Assembly (NCBI GenBank): GCA_002469865.1
Contig: DKOD01000036.1
Location: 19,972 to 26,604, forward strand
DNA from: Alphaproteobacteria bacterium UBA7371
Lineage (GTDB): Bacteria; Pseudomonadota; Alphaproteobacteria; UBA8317
Direction: 5' to 3'
Length of the DNA: 6,633 nucleotides
The notes beneath the pieces were generated by a model. That model searched no databases. It worked only from the letters and a program-made list of their open reading frames with translations, and had not been told where the DNA came from. The translations under genes and the position numbers were made by a program. Shown one piece after another: positions 1 through 6,633 of this stretch (position 1 is its first letter; each line of letters begins with the position of its first letter).

Positions 1-1170
1 GCCGATATTGCGGTTCCTTCTTTGCCAAGCCCCGTCGCTCAGGGAACATGGTTGCAGGTTGCTGGTAATATTGGCCGCAATTCTGGTCACCTTGCTCATG
101 CTGGGGGCTACGCGCGCCAATGGAGCAGCAGTATCGGCGACGGCAATGATGATGGCCTTACCCTTGTGGCGCAGCCGGTTAGTGATGGCACGACCATATA
201 TGCCATGGATACTGAATCCATGCTGTCTGCCACGTCGCTTACCAATGGTGCCCGCAAATGGGAGGTGGAACTTGCGCCAGAAAATGAGGAGGCAGATGAG
301 GTTTCCGGTGGTGGCCTTGCCATGGTTGGTGACACGTTAATAGCAGCCACAATTTTTGGAGAAGTGATATCCCTATCTGCAGTTGATGGCGGTGTTAATT
401 GGCGCACCAATATTGGTATTCCACTGGCAAACAATCCTTTGCTGATTGGGGATTTTGTTGTGGTCCAGGCGCTTAATGGCCAGGCGACAGCACTTGATCT
501 GCTTAGCGGCACGGTTTCTTGGGTGGAAATAGGGGCGCCGGCAGGGCCGTCCCATGACCGTATAGCTGCAGCGGCTGGGGAAGGCGATTTTGTGGTCCAT
601 CCAGGAATTGGCGGAGAATTTGTTGGTATCAGGTTGTTGGATGGAGGGCGCATTTTTATTGATTTTCCAACCACAAGAAGATCAGATTCAGTGCTTGATG
701 CCACAACGACCATCACCGCAAGTCCTTTGATACTGCCCCAGGGTGTTTTGGTGGCCACGCGCAATGGGCATACTTCCTTACTCTCCAAGCAATCAGGTGC
801 GCGCATTTGGAGCCTCCCGTTTGGGTTACGAGACACCCCTGTGGTTGCTGGTGATGTGGCTTTCATGCTCGATCAGGGTCAGCGTCTGCGAGCAGTATCA
901 CTCGCACAGGGCAAGCTATTTTGGACCAAAACCATGCAACGGTTTGAGGATGAAGAGGATTTGGAAGACCCCATCAATTGGTTTGGGCCTCTGTTGGTGA
1001 ATGGCAAATTGCTTCTTGTATCCGACACAGGCCTGCTTGAATTGCGTGACGTGAATAATGGAGAGGTCCTAGGACGGCAGGATATCGAAGAGGCAGCGAT
1101 GGCCCCCATTTTCGTGAATGGCCTGATGCTTCTTCTCAGCCAAAGCGGCAATTTGGTGGCATACCGCTGA
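1..1170 (+). CDS. bamB: Outer membrane protein assembly factor BamB (PQQ-type beta-propeller), 5' end cut by window
   Basis: The reading frame is open from the first base, so 389 C-terminal residues are visible. The TTG at 22 is not a credible start, because the frame continues upstream and the signal peptide and lipobox must lie outside the window. The protein is built from degenerate propeller blades of about 35-45 residues. Several end in a Gly-x-x-x-Trp turn, with the tryptophans at visible residues 87, 134, 174, 270 and 308. A DPINWFGP segment near residue 323 and the ending GNLVAYR are typical of alphaproteobacterial BamB. In the known family, BamB is a periplasmic lipoprotein of the BAM complex that binds BamA and helps insert beta-barrel proteins into the outer membrane. 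The der gene directly downstream is the usual neighbour and supports the call. Other PQQ-repeat proteins are the alternative, but this context makes them unlikely. Confidence 0.9.
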   Translation, partial: ADIAVPSLPSPVAQGTWLQVAGNIGRNSGHLAHAGGYARQWSSSIGDGNDDGLTLVAQPVSDGTTIYAMDTESMLSATSLTNGARKWEVELAPENEEADEVSGGGLAMVGDTLIAATIFGEVISLSAVDGGVNWRTNIGIPLANNPLLIGDFVVVQALNGQATALDLLSGTVSWVEIGAPAGPSHDRIAAAAGEGDFVVHPGIGGEFVGIRLLDGGRIFIDFPTTRRSDSVLDATTTITASPLILPQGVLVATRNGHTSLLSKQSGARIWSLPFGLRDTPVVAGDVAFMLDQGQRLRAVSLAQGKLFWTKTMQRFEDEEDLEDPINWFGPLLVNGKLLLVSDTGLLELRDVNNGEVLGRQDIEEAAMAPIFVNGLMLLLSQSGNLVAYR

Positions 1171-2531
1171 TGCGGGACCCGTTTCGATTGGTTATTGTTG
1201 GTCGCCCCAATGTGGGCAAATCAACCCTGTTTAATAGGCTTGCAGGAAAAAAACTTGCCATCGTTCATGACAAACCTGGGGTCACCCGTGATGTACGCGA
1301 TACATTGGTTGAAATCGATGAGCATGTTTTTTGCTTAATGGACACGGCAGGTCTTGAAGAGGAACGTCCCGGCGAACTGGTGAGCCGAATGACGGAAAAA
1401 TCCATCAATGCTGCTTTGCGTGCCGATCATGTCTTTTTTGTGCTGGATGGACGTTCAGGGTTGCTTCCGGAAGACAGACATTTTGCCGACACCTTGCGTG
1501 CGTCCAATCTTCCCATGACCGTTGTGGTCAACAAATGTGAGGGGAAGGGGGGTGACGTTGGTTACTATGAAAGCTTTGAGTTGGGTATGGGTGAGCCCAT
1601 TGCTGTTTCGGCAGAGCATAATGAAGGCTTTGGCGAATTATGGGGGCGAATTCTTTCTTTGCTGGCAGAACATCAACAAAATGACAGCGAAATTGAAGAT
1701 ATCCCTGAAGATGATGAGGGCCGGCCAATTCATCTTGCGCTGGTGGGGCGGCCCAATGCTGGCAAGTCAACCCTGTTCAACCACCTGCTTGGTGAAGAGC
1801 GTTCCCTAACCGGTCCTGAAGCAGGCATCACCAGGGATACTGTTGCGGTAGAATGGTCCTGGAATGGAACCAGAATAAAATTGTTTGACACCGCTGGCAT
1901 GCGCAAGCGTGCCAGGGTGGTGGAGTCCCTTGAAAAATTGTCCGTTCATGACAGCCTTAGGGCTGTCCGCTTTGCTGATGTTGTGGTGTTGCTGGTGGAT
2001 GCCACACTTGGGCTTGAGCGGCAGGATTTTGTGATTGCCGAGCATGTGGAGCGTGAGGGGCGTGCCCTTATCGTGGCGCTGACCAAATGGGATTTGGTTG
2101 GCCAGCCAGAGGAGGTGTTGGAAGAATCGAAATACCGCCTGTCCCACAACATGTCCCAATTAAAAGATGTGCCCTTTATCCCTGTGAGTGCGTTGGAAGA
2201 AAAAGGCATGCCACGCTTGATGCGTAATATCTTAAAGCTCCATGAAATTTGGGGACGCCGGGTAGGCACATCAGCATTGAACAAATGGCTGACGGACATC
2301 GAAGGACGAAACCCACCACCAGCGCCAGGTGGTCGTCGCATCAGGCTACGCTACGTCACCCAAATCAAAAGCCGTCCCCCGACCTTCATTCTTTTTGTTT
2401 CAAGGCCTGAGGAATTGCCTGATTCCTATAGTAGGTTTTTGGTGAATGACATGCGCCAACAATTTGACCTCGCTTCGGTGCCCATCCGACTTTACCTGCG
2501 CAAAGGTGATAACCCCTATGCCAAAGATTGA
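1170..2531 (+). CDS. der: Ribosome biogenesis GTPase Der (EngA)
   Basis: This 453-residue protein has the full Der layout: two tandem G domains followed by a C-terminal KH-like domain. Domain 1 shows the P-loop GRPNVGKST (11-19), GVTRD (37-41), DTAG (58-61) and NKCE (121-124). An acidic linker (about 172-184) leads to domain 2 with GRPNAGKST (193-201), GITRD (219-223), DTAG (240-243) and TKWD (305-308). The KH-like part spans about 360-447 and ends with the typical RLYLRKGDNPY. Der is an essential cytoplasmic GTPase that acts in maturation of the 50S ribosomal subunit. The ATG at 1170 shares its A with the bamB stop codon (TGATG), and only a weak GGTGG lies upstream at 1155-1159, so translation is probably coupled to bamB. 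Both guanine-specificity motifs differ slightly from NKxD. The length is normal and the gene looks intact. Confidence 0.98.
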   Translation: MRDPFRLVIVGRPNVGKSTLFNRLAGKKLAIVHDKPGVTRDVRDTLVEIDEHVFCLMDTAGLEEERPGELVSRMTEKSINAALRADHVFFVLDGRSGLLPEDRHFADTLRASNLPMTVVVNKCEGKGGDVGYYESFELGMGEPIAVSAEHNEGFGELWGRILSLLAEHQQNDSEIEDIPEDDEGRPIHLALVGRPNAGKSTLFNHLLGEERSLTGPEAGITRDTVAVEWSWNGTRIKLFDTAGMRKRARVVESLEKLSVHDSLRAVRFADVVVLLVDATLGLERQDFVIAEHVEREGRALIVALTKWDLVGQPEEVLEESKYRLSHNMSQLKDVPFIPVSALEEKGMPRLMRNILKLHEIWGRRVGTSALNKWLTDIEGRNPPPAPGGRRIRLRYVTQIKSRPPTFILFVSRPEELPDSYSRFLVNDMRQQFDLASVPIRLYLRKGDNPYAKD

Positions 2532-2672
2532 GGCGTTTTTTGAGGTGATGGAATCATTTTGCCATGGTTGGGCTTCTTTATCGTCCCAATGATTTCTGAT
2601 GTTTTTTAAAAAAGAAGCCATACCACTGTCCCAAAGCATTGATTTTAAGCGCTTTATTTGGCTGGTTAATAG
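2532..2672. other. Convergent intergenic region between der and the SDR gene
   Basis: This 141-base gap separates the two convergent transcription units, so transcripts from both strands must end in or near it. It is A/T-rich and holds a T6 run at 2536-2541 just after the der stop, a T6A6 palindrome at 2602-2613, and a longer inverted repeat listed separately. No compact GC-rich stem followed by a T tract is visible on either strand, so a classic intrinsic terminator cannot be assigned. Rho-dependent termination or overlapping transcript ends are possible. Confidence 0.6.
2565..2625. repeat. Imperfect inverted repeat, possible bidirectional transcript-end structure
   Basis: GGCTTCTTT at 2571-2579 is exactly complementary to AAAGAAGCC at 2611-2619. 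After a two-base mismatch the pairing resumes with four more pairs (2565-2568 with 2622-2625). The loop is 31 bases (2580-2610) and ends in most of a T6A6 palindrome (2602-2613). The structure sits between two convergent genes, where a bidirectional terminator would be expected. The long loop and the lack of a T tract right after the stem argue against a standard intrinsic terminator. Confidence 0.3.
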
Positions 2673-3383
2673 TTAAAGGCCAATATTTCGTAGCGACACA
2701 AATTCACCATTGCTGTCGCATTCATCACTAAGCAAATGCAAAATGGATGGGCAAAGAACTTCTGGTGCACGAAGGCTGTTGGGATCCTCACCAGGCATGG
2801 CTTGGGCCCGCATGCCCGTGCGAAGAGCACCTGGATCAATGACATTCACATTGATGTTAAGTTGCTGACATTCTTTGGCTGCGATATGCGCGTAATTCTC
2901 GATGGCTGCCTTTGATATGGCATAGGCGCCCCAAAAAGGCCTCGGATTTTGCGCCACGCCTGATGACACAAAAAGCACGCGGCCCTGTTTGGCTTGCTTG
3001 AGGGGCAAATAAAGTGACCGATAAAGATCATGGATGGCCAACAGGTTGGTGTTGATCACATCCAAAAACTTATCAGCAGGATAATCGCTCAGGGGCATAA
3101 GGGGCCCAAGGATGGCCGCATTGGCAAACAGGCCATCTATGCGACCAAACCGTTCAAATAACGAAGCCCCAAGCCTATTCACGCCTTCACGGTCGGTCAG
3201 ATCCAGCGGAACAAGTGTTGACGTTCCGTTTAAGGCTTTGATGGCATCATCCAATTCTTCCAAACCACCCACGGTGCGCCCAACGGCCACCACATGATCG
3301 CCACGCTGGGCCGCTGCCAAGCTAACAGCACGGCCAAGTCCCCGGTTTGCACCGGTTACAACTGTTATCCGTTGTGCCCCCAT
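2673..3383 (-). CDS. YciK-like short-chain dehydrogenase/reductase (SDR)
   Basis: This 236-residue protein is a classical-length SDR with a Rossmann fold. The cofactor loop TGANRGLG is at 10-17, the adenine-contact DLTD at 61-64, and the structural NAA (a variant of NAG) at 88-90. The catalytic residues are Ser141, Tyr154 and Lys158 (YAISK), and the post-catalytic PG is at 184-185. The C-terminal half (RTGMRAQAMPGEDP, about 188-201, then a proline-containing stretch before a LLSDE segment) resembles E. coli YciK, whose physiological substrate I do not know to be established. Arg14 and Arg36 hint at NADP(H) preference, which is an inference. The start ATG overlaps the purF stop by one base (TGATG) and has a GGAG 8 bases upstream, so it is the last gene of the radA–cvpA–purF unit. 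All catalytic residues are present. The substrate cannot be read from the sequence. Confidence 0.92.
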   Translation of the reverse strand: MGAQRITVVTGANRGLGRAVSLAAAQRGDHVVAVGRTVGGLEELDDAIKALNGTSTLVPLDLTDREGVNRLGASLFERFGRIDGLFANAAILGPLMPLSDYPADKFLDVINTNLLAIHDLYRSLYLPLKQAKQGRVLFVSSGVAQNPRPFWGAYAISKAAIENYAHIAAKECQQLNINVNVIDPGALRTGMRAQAMPGEDPNSLRAPEVLCPSILHLLSDECDSNGEFVSLRNIGL

Positions 3384-4822
3384 CAGCGTGACTCCGTGAG
3401 TAGGCTCTGTTGGTCCATGGCGCCACCTTCAATATCTGACAAGGCGGTGGGGTAGTCACCTGTAAAGCAAGCATCACAAAATTGGGGTTGATCATTATGT
3501 CGGGATGTCTCGCCCATGGCGCGGTATAGGCCATCGATGGATATGAAGGCGAGGGAATCAACGCCAATAAGCTTGGCCATTTCTGTGATGGAATATCGGG
3601 AAGCCAGGAGTTTTTCCCGTTCAGGCGTGTCCACACCATAAAAACATGAATTGGTGGTTGGGGGCGATGCAATACGCAAATGCACCTCTGAGGCACCGGC
3701 CTCGCGCACCATTTCCACAATTTTCATGGAGGTTGTTCCACGAACAATTGAGTCATCAACAAGGACAATCTTCTTGCCCTTAAGCTTGATGCTGTTGGCG
3801 TTATGCTTGAGCTTCACGCCAAAATGTCGAATTTGGTCCGACGGTTCAATGAAGGTCCTGCCCACATAATGGTTTCGGATGATACCAAGTTCAAACCTGA
3901 CCCCAGATTCTTCGGCAAAGCCAATGGATGCGGGAACGCCCGAATCAGGCACGGGCACCACCATGTCCACGTCCGCGGGGGCTTCGCGGGCTAGCTCTTT
4001 GCCAATATTTTTCCTGGCTTCATAAACCGAATGGCTGGCCATCACGCTGTCTGGACGAGCAAAATACACATATTCAAACACGCAAAAGCGGCTGGGCTTG
4101 TTGGGCCCAAAAGGTCGATGGCTTGCAATGTTATGTTGGGTGATGACCACCATTTCCCCGGGTTCGATGTCACGAACAAATTCCGCACCAATGATATCAA
4201 AGGCACACGTTTCTGAGGCCAACACATAGGCATCATCAAGCTTGCCGAGGCTTAGTGGCCGCACGCCAAGGGGATCACGCACACCAATCATGGCCTCGTC
4301 GGTTAAGGCGAGTAAGGAAAAAGCACCTTCCACGCGTGCAAGCGCACCCATGAGCCTGTCTGCCAAGGTGCTATCGGCCTGATTGGCAACGAGGTGAATA
4401 ATTGTCTCTGTGTCGGATGTTGACTGAAAAATTGCGCCTTTGCGCACAAGCTCTTTTTTCAAGGTGAATGCATTGGTTAAGTTGCCATTATGGGCAATGG
4501 CCATGCCGCCAAGGGCAAGTTCAGCAAATAACGGCTGGACATTACGTAAGACGGTATCTCCCGAAGTTGCATAGCGCACATGGCCTATCGCTTGGCTGCC
4601 CTTCAATCTGTTGATTACTTCTTCCCTGGTGAAGGCGTCACCAACAAGGCCAAGCCGACGTTCTGAGTGGAATTGGTGCTCATCATAGCTAACAATTCCC
4701 GCGGCTTCTTGTCCTCGATGCTGAAGGGCGTGCAGGCCCAACGCAGACAGCGCAGAAGCATCGCGATGGTTAAAGACACCGAAAATGCCACATTCATCAT
4801 GAAAATGATCATCATTGCTCAT
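3383..4822 (-). CDS. purF: Amidophosphoribosyltransferase PurF (glutamine PRPP amidotransferase), 4Fe-4S type
   Basis: PurF catalyses the first committed step of purine synthesis, making 5-phosphoribosylamine from PRPP and glutamine. The protein is 479 residues from the ATG at 4822. The N-terminal Ntn-type glutaminase domain has the nucleophile Cys11 (ECGIFGVF), HVRYATSG at 81-88 and HNGN at 111-114. The phosphoribosyltransferase domain has the PRPP loop VLVDDSIVRGTTS at 353-365. Cys11 implies a ten-residue propeptide that is cleaved to expose the catalytic cysteine, as in Bacillus subtilis PurF and unlike E. coli PurF. Cys247, Cys393, Cys449 and Cys452 match the four iron–sulfur ligands of the Bacillus enzyme, so an oxygen-sensitive 4Fe-4S cluster is expected. 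The frame is open upstream to 5029, but that extension lies inside cvpA and would bury the catalytic cysteine. The chosen start has a good AGGAG and overlaps cvpA by 11 bases. No purine operator was recognised. Confidence 0.98.
   Translation of the reverse strand: MSNDDHFHDECGIFGVFNHRDASALSALGLHALQHRGQEAAGIVSYDEHQFHSERRLGLVGDAFTREEVINRLKGSQAIGHVRYATSGDTVLRNVQPLFAELALGGMAIAHNGNLTNAFTLKKELVRKGAIFQSTSDTETIIHLVANQADSTLADRLMGALARVEGAFSLLALTDEAMIGVRDPLGVRPLSLGKLDDAYVLASETCAFDIIGAEFVRDIEPGEMVVITQHNIASHRPFGPNKPSRFCVFEYVYFARPDSVMASHSVYEARKNIGKELAREAPADVDMVVPVPDSGVPASIGFAEESGVRFELGIIRNHYVGRTFIEPSDQIRHFGVKLKHNANSIKLKGKKIVLVDDSIVRGTTSMKIVEMVREAGASEVHLRIASPPTTNSCFYGVDTPEREKLLASRYSITEMAKLIGVDSLAFISIDGLYRAMGETSRHNDQPQFCDACFTGDYPTALSDIEGGAMDQQSLLTESR
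3392..3395 (-). promoter_or_regulatory. Ribosome binding site of the SDR gene
   Basis: GGAG on the minus strand ends 8 bases before the ATG at 3383-3381 and lies inside the last codons of purF. It supports this ATG as the start and suggests independent initiation on top of coupling to purF termination. Confidence 0.6.
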
Positions 4823-5495
4823 TCGGGGTCTCCTGCTGATCCTCGCCGGCAATGCCACGCAACTTTTCTTGAATGCTGCCACGGTCAATTTGACCCTCTT
4901 CCACAATGCCACGCAATTTTTCTTGCAAGGCATCACGGTCCAGGGCTGCATCGGGTTGGTTGGTGATGGCTGAGCCGGGCGATGTGTCGGCAAGGAAGGC
5001 ATCAGCAGATTTCGGCAAATATTGCGCAATATAATCGGATGTTGCTTCCACCATGGGTTTAAACCGGGCAGCGCTGATCCAATCAGGCTTCTGTTCGTCC
5101 CCAGGCAACACCTTGTCGAAGACCAAGTAAATAACCGCCACGATCACAAGGCCGCGCAGAAGGCCAAAAGCAAAACCCAAGGAACGGTTAATAATCCCAG
5201 GGGCTACTTCTGCAAGCAACTTACCCACCTGCCGTAGGATCACCGCAAAAACAAACCAACTGATGATAAAGACACCCAGCCCTGCGGCCACTTCAGCCAC
5301 TTCGATGGGGCTTAAATATTGGCTGACAAATGATGTGGCCGCATCATGGGTGGCCACGGTGACCATGATGGCCAATGCCAAAGCCACCAAGCCCAATGCT
5401 TCACGGATGAAGCCCCTAATAAATGCCAAAAGACCCGAAAGAAGCATGATGGCTGCCAAAATAACATCGCCCAATGTTAGTCCAATTTGTTCCAT
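4812..5495 (-). CDS. cvpA: CvpA family inner-membrane protein
   Basis: This 227-residue protein starts with the CvpA-type hydrophobic region. Predicted membrane segments lie at about 8-26, 32-50, 66-88 and 108-127, and the family motif RGFIRE is at 27-32. A hydrophilic tail runs from about 130 to 227. E. coli CvpA was named for colicin V production and is linked to envelope stress tolerance, but its molecular role is not settled. The placement directly before purF is the classic arrangement and supports the call. The start lies 18 bases after the radA stop, with AAAAGGGG at 5508-5515 about 12 bases upstream, a rather long spacing. The last four codons overlap purF by 11 bases. The tail contains two copies of an 18-residue unit (186-203 and 204-221), which I do not recall as a general CvpA feature; the tail is otherwise likely to be variable. 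Confidence 0.92.
   Translation of the reverse strand: MEQIGLTLGDVILAAIMLLSGLLAFIRGFIREALGLVALALAIMVTVATHDAATSFVSQYLSPIEVAEVAAGLGVFIISWFVFAVILRQVGKLLAEVAPGIINRSLGFAFGLLRGLVIVAVIYLVFDKVLPGDEQKPDWISAARFKPMVEATSDYIAQYLPKSADAFLADTSPGSAITNQPDAALDRDALQEKLRGIVEEGQIDRGSIQEKLRGIAGEDQQETPNEQ
4830..4834 (-). promoter_or_regulatory. Ribosome binding site fixing the purF start
   Basis: AGGAG on the minus strand lies 7 bases before the purF ATG (4822-4820), within the last codons of cvpA. It decides between this start and in-frame upstream codons up to 5029, and it places the catalytic Cys at residue 11 as expected for a PurF with a short propeptide. Confidence 0.75.
4833..4940 (-). repeat. Two-copy 54-base tandem repeat within the cvpA tail
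   Basis: Units at 4887-4940 and 4833-4886 encode residues 186-203 and 204-221 of CvpA. The two 18-residue copies share 11 positions, including an invariant QEKLRGI core. At DNA level the best-matching 37-base parts (4904-4940 and 4850-4886) agree at 30 positions. The period is a multiple of three, so the frame is kept. The second copy ends within the purF ribosome binding site. Confidence 0.85.
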
Positions 5496-5507
5496 GGCAA
5501 CGATTCG

Positions 5508-5515
5508 CCCCTTTT
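5508..5515 (-). promoter_or_regulatory. Probable ribosome binding site of cvpA
   Basis: AAAAGGGG on the minus strand overlaps the radA stop codon and lies 12 bases before the cvpA ATG at 5495-5493. The spacing is longer than usual, so the assignment is tentative. No closer purine-rich site is seen. Confidence 0.4.
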
Positions 5516-6633
5516 ACTGATCCGGCATGAACATGCCACGGCAGAATTCTTCCACGTGGCCATATGTGCTGTAACCGCTATGGTTGTTTCTATCCAGCCC
5601 AACCGCTGGAATGGCGCCCCGAGGATAACCCAAGCGTTTGGCTTCTTCCAAACGCTCTGAAATATTTCTTACCGACCGAACTTCCCCAGTAAGACCAATT
5701 TCGCCCACCGCCACAAAGCCCTCGGGTAGGCTCAGGCCTGTGAGCGCACTTGTGACAGCAGCCACAACGGCAAGGTCCAAGGCCGTGTCTTGGATACGTA
5801 GCCCCCCCATCACGGTGACATAGACATCATGTTTGCCCACAGGAATGCCGGCTCTTGCCTCCATCACCGCCAAAATCATGGCCAATCGGTTTGCATCATA
5901 ACCCAAAGAAGATCGCTTTGGCGTGGAATAGCCCGTTTCGATGGTAAGAGCTTGCAATTCGCCAAGCAGGGGCCTTGTGCCCTCCATGGAGGTAAAGACC
6001 ACCGAGCCAGCGATATCCCCACGGCGTCCCTGGAGAAGATGACCTGATGGATTTTCGATGCTGACAAGGCCCTGGGATGTCATGTCAAACAGGCCAATTT
6101 CCGATGTGTTGCCAAACCTGTTTTTGCTGGCACGCAACACACGAAAATCATTGTGGTTGTCGCCCTCAAATTGCAACACAACATCAACCAGATGTTCGAC
6201 AACCCTTGGTCCTGCAAGTTGGTTGTCCTTGGTGACATGGCCCACAATCATCAATGTGACATCACGTTGCTTGGACCATTGCACCAACTCATGAACACAG
6301 CCACGGACCTGATTGATGCTGCCTGGTGGACCAGAAAGATCTGCTGAAAATAATGTCTGCATGGAATCAATGATCAAGGTCATTTCTTGTGTTGGCAACG
6401 CTTCAAGGCTTGCCAATAACTGATCTATCTGGGTGTTGGTGCTGCTGAGAAAAAATTCATTGCCGCCAAAGCCCATGCGTTGCGCCCTGCTTGCCAATTG
6501 TTCTGGCGCCTCTTCCCCACACAGATAGACGGTTAACAATCCTTTCTGACTTAGATGACCAGCCAGCTGCGTCAGCAGGGTGGATTTTCCAATGCCAGGC
6601 GGCCCGCTGATAACCATGGCAGCACCGGGCATA
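5514..6633 (-). CDS. radA: DNA repair protein RadA (Sms), 5' end cut by window
   Basis: RadA is a RecA-like, ATP-dependent helicase that processes branched recombination intermediates in the cytoplasm. The 372 residues counted from the methionine at the window edge cover the ATPase and the C-terminal Lon-like domain. They include Walker A GPPGIGKST (10-18), Walker B LIIDS (86-90), the RadA signature KNRFG (170-174) and the Lon-like region GGLRIQDTALDLAV (276-289). That Lon-like segment lacks the serine–lysine protease pair, as in other RadA proteins. The methionine at 6632 falls inside the conserved segment just before Walker A, so it is not the start. The N-terminal four-cysteine zinc finger and the true start lie beyond the window (full-length RadA is about 450 residues). 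Proline at the second position of Walker A differs from the common GDPGIGKST. It appears to be the upstream member of the radA–cvpA–purF–SDR unit. Confidence 0.96.
   Translation of the reverse strand, partial: MPGAAMVISGPPGIGKSTLLTQLAGHLSQKGLLTVYLCGEEAPEQLASRAQRMGFGGNEFFLSSTNTQIDQLLASLEALPTQEMTLIIDSMQTLFSADLSGPPGSINQVRGCVHELVQWSKQRDVTLMIVGHVTKDNQLAGPRVVEHLVDVVLQFEGDNHNDFRVLRASKNRFGNTSEIGLFDMTSQGLVSIENPSGHLLQGRRGDIAGSVVFTSMEGTRPLLGELQALTIETGYSTPKRSSLGYDANRLAMILAVMEARAGIPVGKHDVYVTVMGGLRIQDTALDLAVVAAVTSALTGLSLPEGFVAVGEIGLTGEVRSVRNISERLEEAKRLGYPRGAIPAVGLDRNNHSGYSTYGHVEEFCRGMFMPDQ

Noticed and set aside
22..24. TTG as the bamB start codon
   Set aside because: The frame is open to base 1, and starting here would leave the lipoprotein without a signal peptide or lipobox.
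8..340. Open frame starting with a hydrophobic leader-like segment at the left edge
   Set aside because: It overlaps bamB in another frame. The hydrophobic stretch resembles a signal peptide by chance, and the downstream part has no family features.
108..866. Long minus-strand open frame antisense to bamB
   Set aside because: Its composition is serine/proline-rich with no recognisable domain, as expected of an antisense shadow. The + strand frame is a clear BamB propeller.
2529..2541. T6 run after the der stop as an intrinsic terminator
   Set aside because: Only a 3-pair GCC/GGC stem precedes it, which is too weak to support a hairpin terminator.
2400..2639. Possible small minus-strand gene of 79 codons in the convergent gap
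   Set aside because: About half of it is antisense to the conserved end of der, I recognise no motif, and its start has no clear ribosome binding site. The intergenic part (from the ATG near 2621) reads smoothly but is too short to support as a gene.
4823..5029. In-frame upstream extension of purF by 69 codons
   Set aside because: It lies wholly within cvpA in another frame, would bury the catalytic cysteine far from the N-terminus, and its apparent internal repeat is only the cvpA tandem repeat read out of frame. The AGGAG-preceded ATG at 4822 is the better start.
6630..6632. ATG as the radA start codon
   Set aside because: It falls within the conserved segment just before Walker A, so a start here would remove the zinc finger found in RadA. 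The gene is cut by the window edge.

Overview
The window is a dense stretch of bacterial core genome, most likely from an alphaproteobacterium. Moderate base composition (judged by eye to be near 50% GC), the bamB–der pair, and the radA–cvpA–purF–SDR order all fit that class. The Der protein has an NKxE motif in its first G domain, and the BamB protein has an alphaproteobacterial-looking ending. A marine or Rhodospirillales-like lineage is possible, but no sequence search could be run and the assignment below class level is a guess.

Two convergent gene blocks fill the window. On the + strand, bamB (an outer-membrane assembly lipoprotein, cut by the left window edge) runs into der (a double-GTPase ribosome assembly factor) through a one-base TGATG overlap. 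On the - strand, reading from the right edge, radA (a recombination ATPase, cut by the window edge) is followed 18 bases later by cvpA (an inner-membrane protein). cvpA overlaps purF (the first enzyme of purine synthesis) by 11 bases, and purF overlaps a YciK-like short-chain dehydrogenase by one base in another TGATG. The two blocks meet in a 141-base intergenic region (2532-2672) with an A/T-rich inverted repeat but no textbook terminator.

Functionally the + block links envelope assembly and ribosome biogenesis. The - block links DNA repair, a CvpA membrane protein and de novo purine synthesis. The tight overlaps suggest each block is an operon with translational coupling. Both blocks begin outside the window, so no leading promoter is visible for either.

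I see no mobile element, CRISPR array, RNA gene, toxin–antitoxin pair, defence system or sign of horizontal transfer, and I do not claim a new system here. The points most worth a second look are an 18-residue tandem duplication in the CvpA tail, the two non-standard guanine-specificity motifs in Der, and the coupling of a YciK-like dehydrogenase to purF.
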